From Patiria pectinifera (Eukaryota; Echinodermata; Asteroidea; Valvatida; Asterinidae), in contig CM057145.1 of NCBI GenBank assembly GCA_029964075.1, positions 2,728,001 to 2,792,000 of the forward strand: a stretch of DNA of 64,000 nt. Direction: 5' to 3'. Both the position numbers and the translations under genes were made by a program. Of this stretch, positions 34,501-46,500 are shown piece by piece. The notes below the pieces were generated by a model, which searched no databases, was not told the DNA's origin, and saw only the letters and a list, made by a program, of their open reading frames with translations. Position 1 is the first letter of the stretch; the number at the start of each line of letters is the position of its first letter.

Positions 34501-37500
34501 AGTGAATAGCCGTTCTGAATCGATCGAGTAGAATGTTGTGCCCTCTGGGACCAGCTTTACTAGTCTTACCTCGTCTCGTTACAGAGTTTGGAGGGACTAT
34601 GACCAAAGCGTCAGCCGTCTCCGATCTGAAGGATCTTCCCCACGTGACATCCCACGAGATGCAAGCGCTGCGATCCAGCACCGTGGACCACCAGCACAAA
34701 GTCCGAGAGTCCAAACTCCGAGTTCAAGAAGCTCAACAGAAGATGAGAGATTTAGCTCTGAATATCAGGTGCGTAGACTGGCCACCTGTCCTGATATGAC
34801 ATGTGTCTGAGGACAGGCAACGTCCTCAGTGATCCTCAAATCTGATTGGTCGATTATAAGCACAAAGTCAGAGAGTCCAAACTACGAGTTCAAGAAGCTC
34901 AACAGAAGATGAGAGATTTAGCTCTGAATATCAGGTGCGTAGACTGGCCACCTGTCCTGATATGACATGTGTCTGAGAACAGGCAACGGCCTCAGTGATC
35001 CTCAAATCTGATTGGTCGATCATAAGCACAAAGTCCGAGAGTCCAAACTCCAAGTTCAAGAAGCTCACCAGAAGATGAGAGATTTAGCTCTGAATATCAG
35101 GTGAGATGGCAGTAGACTGGCCACCTGTCCTCATATATGACAGGTATCTGAGGACAAGCAACGCTCAGTGATGATCAAAAATCTGATTTGGATTATATAA
35201 GCACAAAGGCAGAGAGTCCAAACTCCGAAAAGCAAAGCAACAGAAGATGAGAGAGATTTCTGGTAATATGTGCAAGATGGCAGTAGACTGGCCACCTGTC
35301 CTCATATATGACAGGTATCTGAGGACAAGCAACACCTAAGTAAATCTAAAATCTCATTGGTTGCTTTGCATTTCACTGATGTTGCCTTTCTGTGATTTAT
35401 TGATCTTTTCTTCCCCCCAGGTTGAAGGAGGAATTAATCCGTGAGTTGGTCAAGACGGGCCGGGAAGCGGAGACAACTAATAAGAAATACACGGAAAGAA
35501 TCAAGCAGCTTGAAACGGTAGGAGTAAACAAAACAGCAAATTGTTCTGAATAATGGGAAGTACTTTTTTTCTGAATGTTCTTGGTTCTTGGTTGGTTCTT
35601 CTCCTAAATACTCCATGTGGGAGTTTAATAGGAGGCCAGAAACACCGGGGCAAACCCCTTCTCTTAGCGACAAGTGTTACTGGGTTCTTTTACGTGCATT
35701 GCATTACACAACACACGGGACCTACAGCTTTACACCCCATCCGAAGGACGAAACTGTAATGGTTAAGTGCCTTTCTTAAGGGCTCAAGTATCCAGACCTG
35801 GACTCGAACCCACGTCACTGTTGCCTCTGAAACACCAGAGCACAAGTCTGGTGCTATTAACCGCTAGGCCATGACACTCCACATGACAATGTGCACAGAA
35901 CTGTATTTTGTTGGGGATGGTGCATTCGAATCCCCGCTGGCGGTCTCCCCAGTAAAATTTGGCAGGCTCTGTGTAACTGTTGTTTTTTTTATGTTTTTTT
36001 TTAAACCATGGGGATCAGTGTACGGCGAGATTAAATTGTAATAAAGTGTCTTGCCTAAGAACACAAGCACCATGGACCCTGTCTGGGTGCAAACCTTTAC
36101 CATCACACTTGACCATTAGTCCAAGGGGCTTCACATGGGTCGATCCACCGTTTATACATGAATTTCTGAACACTTCTCAACGGGAGCACTTCTCAAGCAA
36201 TGAAATTTCACGACTGTGCTGTTAATTTGTTTCATGAATCTATGGCAGGAGGCTCAGAGTGCCAAGACGGAGCTACACGAGGCCCAAGAAGCGTTGCATC
36301 GCCTAGGAGCCAAAGAGCAACACGAGACGCAGGATCAGGATAAACTCGGCGAAGAGTACCGCCGGAAAATGGACAAAGCGAAGAACAGAATGAAAGAACT
36401 ACAACGTAAACAACACGTAAGTAGCTTTCACCGTTCTTAAAGGTATTATACAACCTTTGGCCCAAAAAATGCAATCGGCTGTTCGTGCATGGAGTGAATG
36501 GCACTATTGTCCTATTTTCTAAAACATTGTCTTGGGTTTTTTGTTTTTTCAGGATACGGAGAAATTGTTGAAGGTTCAGAATCAGAGTGATAAGAAAGCT
36601 TTGGATTTGGAGCTAGCGGTCGGCAGAATGAAGCAACATCAGGAATTACTGCAGCAGCGACTGAAGGATGAAGCAGACAGGAAACTCAAACTAGAGGTCA
36701 GTAATATGTGATTATTGAACCTCATGCATATTCATGAGGTATCCCGCGCTCTAGAAACATACTATTGTCCAATGGGTGGTAGCATGAGGGAAATAGTACC
36801 CAAATATCCTCTGTTCCCAAACGCACTATGTTCCAATGCATCAGGTGAAACAAGAGGTAAAAATAGACATCCCGGGCACTAGAAACATACTATTGCCCAG
36901 TTGGTTTGCAGCACTAGGGATGTAGTACCCAAATATCCCACACTCCCAAACGCAATATGTTCCAATTCATCCAGTGAAACTAGAGGTGGAAATAAATATC
37001 CCGGGCACTAGAAACATGCTATTGCCCAGTTGGTTTGCAGCACGAGGGATATAGTATACAAATATCCCACACTCCCAAACGCAATATGTTCGAATTCATC
37101 CAGTGAAACTAGAGGTGGAAATAGACATCCTGGGCACTAGAAACATACTATTGCCCAGTTGGTTTGCAGCACGAGTGATATAGTACCCAAATATCCCACA
37201 CTCCCAATTTGAAATGACAGTTACACATCAGTTTATTTGGAGCAGAGTGCTCTAACTGTGAATATAAGTTATGGTTATGCATATTTGACATTTAATGTTT
37301 GAGCTGAAATCATTATTTTCTTCGTACACAGAAAGAAATGCAGAAAGATCAACAGCGGATCCGTGAGTTGGAGATTAGAATGGAGCAACAGCAGAAGATA
37401 CTCAAGAGAAAAACTGAAGAGGTAAGTTACTCATGAGTCACGTTACTCAGTCTGTACTCACTGAGTTTGGTATCTCACCCATTGTGGAATGACTTTGTAC

Positions 37501-40500
37501 ATGTCAATGTTATGAGTTACTCATGAGTCCTGTCACTCAGTCTGTACTCACTGAGTTATTTTTTCTCACCCACTGTGTGACTCACTTTGTACTCGTCAAT
37601 GCGATGAGTTACTCACGAGTCACATGACTCCGTCTGTACTCACTGAGTATTGTAACTCACTCCTTGTGTGACTCACATTGTACCTGTCAATGTTATGAGT
37701 AACTCATGAGAAACTCACATTGCTCACATTACTCATGAGTACTCGCTGAGTATTGCAGCTCAACTCTTGTGTGACTCACTTTGTACATGTCAATGTGATG
37801 AGTTACTCATGAGTCCTGTCACTCAGTCTGTACTCACTGAGTATTTTTTCTCACCCACTGTGTGACTCACTTTGTACTCGTCAATGCGATGAGTTACTCA
37901 TGAGTCACATTACTCAGTGTGTATTCACTGAGTATTGTAGCTCGCCCATTGTGTGACTCACCTTGTACCTGTCAATGTTATGAGTTACTCATGAGAAACT
38001 CACATTACTCACATTACTCAGTCTGTTCTCACTGAGTATTGTAACTCAACTCTTGTGTGACTCACTTTGTACTCGTCAATGTGATGAGTTACTCATGAGT
38101 CACATTACTCGGCCTGTACTCACTGTGTATTGTAACTTGCGCATTCTGTGACTCACTATTTACTCATCACTGTTCATTTCTGTCTTCTAGGTTGTAGTTG
38201 CCCAGCGTAAGCTACGTCAGGGTAGCGCTCATGGCGACGATCACGCTAAACTGGATGAGCAGAAACGGTGGATGGATCATGAAGTGGACAAGGTTCTGGA
38301 ACGCAAACGCAAAGTCAAGGAGTTAGAAGAAGTAAGAGTTTTGTTAAAAAAGACACAAAGTAAAATCGATAATTATTATATCGCTTTTCATGATGGTGTA
38401 TTGAATCATCCAGCATATATGGCGTACCAACCGAAAACAATACTTCACACAAATACAAAACTAAAGTAGTATCCTGTACGAGAATTGTGCAAGGAGTTTG
38501 AAAAGTCCTTTTGTTTGATCGTATTTAGGAGCTTGCGAAACGAGAGGAAATTGTCGCCAAAAAAGAACATCTTCTTAGGGAGAAAGGAGAACTGGAGATA
38601 AGGAGATTACGCTCCAGCCAGACATTGACAAAGGTATATTGAATTGAGATTTCTCAAAAACTTGAAAATTAATAATTTATGTAAATTTTTATTTCTACAG
38701 TTTCGCCTTTTTTGTATTTTCATGTAACTTTTTTAATGGAGTTTAAGCCTTTTGGAGCAATCGTTTGAAAGAGAAACATATTTGTTTTTTTAATTTTCAA
38801 GTTTCAAGTTCGGTCAATATTTACTCAAACATCACAGGCCGATAATGAGAATTAAGGAACTAAATAACATTCTATAATGATGAATTTATTCACTGAAAAA
38901 TCAAGAAAACCATTGAGTACTCGGGCAGTTTCAAGCAGTTGGTATAGTGGTATAGTTTATCATACTATAGTTTACTATAACACTTCTAAAGAGGTCAATA
39001 TTTATATATTACTTTTAGGCTGTTATATTGACCGGAATATAAACTTAAATATTTATTGCCAAGGCTCTTTGTGGGCGCTACAGTTGGTATAATGTTACAG
39101 TTTACTATACCACTCCAAAAGTGGTCAACATTTGTATTACTCCCAGGTGAATATGTTGACCAGCATATAAACTGAAACATTTACTGCCAAAGGTATAGTT
39201 GGGCACTTCATTAGGTGTAATGGTATAGTTTACTATACCACTCCAAAAGCGGTCAATATTTGTATATTACTTTCAGACGGTTATATTGACCGGAATATAC
39301 ATTGAAATATTTATTGCCAAAGGCAGTGTTTGGCACTATAGTTTATAAAGTGCTATAGTTTACTATACCATGCCAAAGGCGGTCAACATTTGTATATTAC
39401 TTCCAGGTGATTATATTGACCAGAATATTTATTGCCAGAGGTATGATGGTTTACATTTCTTGTGTTATGACCAAGTCTGTTATTTCTTTCTGCAGGATTT
39501 GAAAGGGTTGTCGTCTAGAATCGAGAGCGTCGATAAACAGCTGGCGGCAAAGCATGAAGATTTGAGGGTCAGCGTGGAGGCAGTTAGTGGGGATATCACA
39601 GCACATATCAAGACACTCAAACGAGATAGGTACCAGATCAGTTCTGATCACCTCATTTTTGAAACCTTGGCCTCAGCTTTGGCCCAGAACCATACTTTAA
39701 TGTTTAGACTTACTGGGCAGTCAGACTCAGTTGGGATATCAAAGCACATATCAAGACACTCAAATGAGATAGGTACCAGACCAGTACCGCTTACGCCATT
39801 TCTGAAACCTCGGCATGAGCTTCCGCCCAGTAACATATTTTAATGTTGAGATATACAGGGTAGTCAGTGGGGATATCCAAACGCATATTAAGACACACAA
39901 ATGAGATAGGTACCAGACCAATTCTTCTCATGCCATTTCTGAAACCTTGACTTCAGCTTTGGCCCAGTAACATATTTTAATGTTGAGATTTCCAGGGTAG
40001 TCAATGGGGATATCAAAGCACATACCAAGACAGTTAAACGAGATAGGTACTAGACCAGTACCTCTCATGCCATTTCTGAAACCTTGGCCTCAGCTTTGGC
40101 CCAGAACAATACTTTATTGTTGAGACTTACAGGGCAGTCAGATGGGATATAAGTACATACCAAGACACTCAAACAAGATAGGTACTAGACCAGTTCCTCT
40201 CATGCCATTTTTGAAACCTCGGCTTCAGCTTCCGCCCAGTAACATATTTTAATGTTGAGATTTATAGGGTAGTCAGTGGGGATATCAAAACACACCCTAA
40301 CGAGATAGGTACCAGACCAATTCCTCTCATGTCGTTTCTGAAACCTGGGCCTCAGCTTTGGCCCAGAACCATACTTTAATGTTGAGATTTACAGGGCATC
40401 CTTCGCACCCATTTATACCCCAGGGTGAAGAGACAATTGAAGTAAAGTGTCTTGCCCAAGAACACAGACACCAGTTCAAACCCATGCACAGTCACACATG

Positions 40501-43500
40501 AATCAAACACTGTTACCATTGGACAACAGTGCTCCATTGTTGTTGAAGAGTATTTTTTTGTTTCAACTGTTTGCAGAGATCGTCTTGTGAAGCAACGAGA
40601 AATTCTGGACTCCAAGCTAGGACAGGGAGCTATTCTATCCCCAACAGAAGAAAGAAGGTATAAAATATTTGCAAAATTTAATAATCTATGTACTCAGTTC
40701 GGGAATAGACTCTTTGCACATGTACCCCTCAACGGTTACAACGAGAGAGTTGGAGGGACCATTGGAAGGGACATTTGCTCGTAAGCCTGACCCTCGTGAA
40801 GATGCCAAAGGTTGTTCATATTCGATTTAAAGTAATCTTGTGTACTTCGCGCAGTGTGCACGCGAACCAGTACATGCACGCCGTGTGCTCCTTCCACTGG
40901 ACCTCTTGAAAATGGTCGCAAATGTAATTTACGTGTTGCGCACCGTTTTAGAGAGATTTTTACGTATTTTCATTAGAGTAGATCATTTGCAGACACCCAA
41001 AAAGTAACGGAAGAAATTATTGTTGAAAAACTTACTTGGGTTAAAGATAGTAATGGTACTACTTCCTGTTCAATTATTCCTTCTGACACGCTGTCATTTT
41101 GAAGAAAACAGTAAAAGAAGGCCATTTCCAAAGATGTGTCAAGTGACACATTTTCGAAAATTTTGGTTAGCAGTTGGTTTGTAATTTGGCGAATCCGTGA
41201 ATGGGTGCGCACTAGCGTCGAGACAACGTACATGTGCTTGCGGTTGCTATTCTTCAGTTCAGTGCGTTACATCGCGTTCAATGCTTGACATCGCGTAGCT
41301 TCAATCGGCTAAATGGGAATGTGTCCCAGACGCTGATTTCGGACGCAATTAAAAACATGATCGGCACTTTTTCAATTGAAACCGAGATCCAAGAATATTG
41401 TTGTCTTGGAATATACAGCATTTACTGAGCTTAAACTTCATGCGGTTAGTTGTTAAGCACCCATCTTTAGATTTTAAGCACTTTTGGTGCTTCAAATGCA
41501 AAAAAAAGCACAAATGACAAATGATCTACCCTCCCTTTAAAGACATTTTATCAAAAAAACAAAAGATGTCAGTTTTCTAAATTGTGGTTGTGTCATTTTG
41601 GTTGTGTAGGTTGATAGAAATGGATGAAGGCATCGAAGCATTAGATGCGGCCATCGATTTCAAAAATGAAGCCATTGCAAGCAGACAACAAGAACTGCGC
41701 AAAGCCGGCCTCACAACAGTAAGTCAGGAGGGGTGGTATAGTTGGAACAGGGGTATAGTTTTACTATACCACTCAAAGCAGTCAATATTTGTGTGTTGCC
41801 TGTGTTCACAGATTGATGAGGCATTATCAGGAAGGTTGCCTCAGGAGGCTGTAGTTTTACTATACCACTCAAAGCAGTCAATATTTGTGTGTTGCCTGAG
41901 GAGGCTTTAGTTTTACTATACCATTCAAGGCAGTCAATATCTGTATATTCCCTTGTTTGTGCTCATAGATTGATGGGGCATTATCAGGAAGGTTGCCTCA
42001 GGTGGCTATGGTTTTACTATACCACTCATAGCCAGTCAATATCTGAATATTCCCTTGTTTGGGCTTATAGATTAATGAGGCATTATCAAGAAGTTTGCCT
42101 CAGGAGGCTGTAGTTTTACTATACCATCTATAACCAGTCAATATTTGTATATTCCCCTGTTTGTGCTCACAGATTGATGAGGCATTATTGGAAAGGTTGC
42201 CTCAGAAGGCAATAGTTTTTCTATACCACTCATAACCAGTCAATATCTGTATATTCCCCTGTTTGTGCTCACAGATTGATGAGGCATTATCAGGAAGGCT
42301 GCCTCAGGAGTCAATAGTTTTACTATACCACTCATAACCAGTCAATATCTGTATATTCCCCTGCTTGTGCTCACAGATTGATGAGGCATTATCAGGGAGG
42401 TTGCAGTCACTATCTGCAGCAGATGCTACCAGTCTCCTCATAAAATACTTCGAAAAGGTCGTCGACCTCCGTGAGACGGACAAGAAGAAGGATCTTACCA
42501 TTACCGAGATGGAGGTAGGAAATCAAAGCAAGGCATTATGGGAAACATTGCTACATAATTGCCAACAGGACCTTGTTACACGTGTGGTATATTTAATGAA
42601 GGAATAAATATGTGCTTGCCTGGTTTTAAACATACTTGTTGAATACCGGCCAAGTACATATTTATTCCCATTCATAAACACCTTTAGGTCAAAAATCAAA
42701 CCAAGTAAAAGATTATATTTCCAACGATTTTGTTTAACAATTTTACTCAAAGTTTTTTAAACACCCCTCTAGCTATGTTTATGGTATGTGCCTCTTGACA
42801 AGGGCGGATGGCCCCCCCCCCCCCAAAACGAAACCAATTTTTTTTTATTTTTTTATGTGACATTGCACTAAAGGCAGGCAATGAGTACACCACCATCTTA
42901 CCTCAAAAAAACATTGGTTAAAGTGGTCAGAAATGGCCTCAGATCGCACCACAGAGCATATAGAATCCAAAAAAAATTTCGGGGCCCTTAAGCGGGCCCC
43001 GAACCCCACGCCGTAATTTTTTTGACCCACTTTTTTGGGGGGACCAAAAATTTTTTTGGCCCCCCCAAAAAATTGTGTCCTGGATCCGCCCTTGCCTCTT
43101 GAGAGTAGTACTGAAAATCTCCTTATATGGAGATTGACGTGTGTGGCACTTTATACTGCGCGATGTGGCGCAGAGCGCAGCTGTGCCGGTGTAGTGTGAA
43201 TTTAGGACTATGAAATATGGACTCACTAGCAGTATTGCACATGCTGAAGTGAAGATTGTGAACGTTCAACCAATAAAAGGGTAAAAGGCACTAGATTTTA
43301 TAGGAGTCCAACTTTCATGTGACACCGGAAAAGTGTCTAATACCAGCCAGCCGGTCTCTTTCAATGGTTTAAAACCATCCACGTAATGGCCTCTCGACCA
43401 ATAGGAAGAGCTAAACTGTCTCAGGTATATAGGAAGAAAAATTAACACAACCTAATACACGTGCTAATGGGTCAAAATATGTGCCTTTTGACCTTTTAGA

Positions 43501-46500
43501 TGAAAGTCGACGAGCAGTCGCGGCTGTTACGGGAACTTGAGAACACGCTGCAGCGATCCAGGTTGGAACTGGACCGTAAATTGATGTCTCAGCAGAAACA
43601 ACACGAGCAGCGAGTTCAAATGTTGATCAGGCAGCAGGCGGACGGCGATGGCGGTAATATAAGGTAATCTATTTATAATACCACCTGAGTCTTATATAGC
43701 GCACGTATCTACCAACAATTAGGTACTCAAGGCGCTGGAAATTATGTCAAGAAAGCTAAATGAAGTTTATGAGAAATATGAGCCCATTATTTAGCACCTT
43801 ATATAAGGTGCTGTGGCGCATATTGCAGCCACTGCCAGAAACACCGGGACAAACGAAACCCCTTCTTTTAGAGATAAGTGTTACTGGGTTCTTTAATGTG
43901 CATTACACAACACACAGGACCTACGGCTTTACGTCCCATTCGAAGGACGAAGTAATAATGGTAAAGTGCCTTGCTCAAGAGCACAAGCACCATGTTCCCA
44001 CGGTCAGAATTCGAACCCATGTACAGTGGAACGCTGCTATACCGAACACCGCTGTACCGAACATTCGACTATACCGAACATCATCCTTGGCTCCCGGTTT
44101 TAATGTACAAAACGTACCGAACATCGTTGTTGAAAAGAGTCAACAGATTCACAAAAAAATCTACCGGTTGTATTAAATGCTATTTGGGCCACTTTCAATT
44201 CCCGAACATCAAACCACCCATAGTTACATCGTGTTTGAATGTTGAAGAGCGATAGATGGCTATTGTGTCCCCAAGGAATAAAAGGGAAAACCACCATTTG
44301 CTAAAGTTTCGTCACGACTCCTCGTGCAGCCGCGGGATATATTATTCACTTATAGTCAAAGTAAGGTATTTCATAATAATTTGGTAGTTATGTTTTTTTT
44401 ATGTTTGCAAATGTTGTATATTACCTTTAAGGGATGATCAATCCATTTTTTGAAACTGTATTTGATAACAAAATTAAGAATTTGGCTAGTTAATGCCCAA
44501 GAGGTTCGTGTATGGTTGTAATTAGAATTGTCTGCTCATCTGATCCTCATAGCTCATGGTCTGTTATTGCATGAACACAATGCGACAGAATAATTACCAT
44601 AAACCATGTGCACACCTGCGCCCATCATCATTTGCCGCTTAGCGTCTAGGGAATGTGATAATTCACAGCTAAGCAATAATTATGTCATCACCAGTTTATC
44701 TAGTAACAAAACCCAATAACACGTTGCGACAGCTGAGCTGAAATTATGGCTGTGTAAATGTATTGCTTTTTTCCCCTTTAAATAAAGTATAAAGAGAAAC
44801 TAACTGGGTAGATTTTTATAATTTTCAAAGTTGAACAAAGAAATTGACTGGAGCGGGGTTTGAACCTACGACCTCCGGATTGCCGTTCCGGTGCTCTACC
44901 AACTGAGCTATCCAGCCCTATTTGTTTTTGTCTTTGTTAGTTTCGCTTTGAGGTTTATTTGAAAATTTGTAACAAAAGCTGTATCCTCTCTGAGTGATCC
45001 CCGTTTGCTATTTCCCAGGTTTGCAGCATTGCTAATGTTGCTAGTATCGTGACTTTGGGCGTGATCCTGGCTACATGGCATATACAGGTTTATGGCTTCT
45101 GACTAGCGCCCCTTAAACAAAGACATTGACAAAATGGGGAACCGCCAACATAGGGCTGGATAGCTCAGTCAATCACAAGTTAATCACAAGTCAAAATAAG
45201 TCAATCATAAGTCAGTGGTTGACGTCTGATGGACTTGTGATGGACTTGTGATTGACTTGTGATTGACTTGTGATTGACTTGGGATTGACTTGGGATTGAC
45301 TTGCGTTTGACTTGCGATTGACTTGTGATTGACTTGTGATTGACTTGCGACTGACTTGTGATGGACTTGTGACTGACTTGTGATCGACTTGTGATTGACT
45401 TGTGATTGACTTGTAATTGATTTGTGACTGACTTGTGATTGACTTGGGATTGACTTGTGATTGCCTAGTGATTGACATGTGATTGACTTGTGATTGACTT
45501 GTGATTGATTTGTGATTGACTTGTGATTGACTTGTGATTGACTTATGATTGACTTGTGATTGACTTGTGATTGCCTAGTGATTGACTTGTGATTGACTTG
45601 CGATTGACTTGTGTTTGACTTGTGATGGACTTATGATGGACTTGTAATTGACTTGCGATTGACTTGTGACTGACTTGCGACTGACTTGCAATTTGCATTT
45701 TCTTGGTCTACACAGTGCCCATGACAAGCAGATTGCTGATTTAGAGAAGGATCTTTACTACTACAAGAAAACCAGCAGGGAACTCAAAAAGAAATTACGT
45801 CAAGTGCTGACTGATGGGGCGCCCTCTAGTGGCCCCAATGGGACAGGTTGGTAGCTATGTTACAAGAACAGGTCCATATAGTATACAAATATTGAATGCT
45901 TCGAGTGGTGTAGTAAAACTAGCCTCCCGAGGTGGCCGAGGGAAAATAGAATGCTCCATGGATCACCGAGGGAGGCTAGTCTTACTTCTTAACGAGATAA
46001 TATTTAAATTATTTGTTTTCTGTTTTATAACACTTCACTTAATATTCTTTATTATTTTTAATTAATAAAATAAATGAAAACAACAATAAATTAAATAATA
46101 ATACAAAATTAATCAAAAAAAATGGGAAAAACTTCCTTCAACTAAAAACTGAACCTTCACGAATGCGGCGAACCGCGCTCTGCGATATCTTTGCATGATA
46201 CGCACCAAACGCGCACAACGCACACCAGCATGCATTTGCACACAAATACCGCGCAATAGGAAATAGTACTTGAAATTGCTAATTGTATAGTGCTACTTAT
46301 TTTTGGTTGGTATTAAAGATGGCCAAATTAAGAAGAAAGTAAAAAAGTAAAAGTAACATGTGACCTCACAGAATCCTCTCGGACACAGAGACACAGGTGT
46401 TATAATCACAAATATTGACTGCTCCAAGTGGTATAGTTGAAACCATTTAAGGCTAGTTTTTATACCTCAAGTTAACTAAGTCCATATTTGTAATATCTGT

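Noticed and set aside
34769-34934. Extended exon 18 using the second donor
   Set aside because: The extra 166 bases shift the frame and contain stops, so it cannot extend the protein.
44846-44917. Functional tRNA-Ala (GGC) gene
   Set aside because: Position 33 is C, the T stem has a mismatch, and part of the same head recurs nearby fused to a minisatellite, which suggests a SINE or pseudogene.
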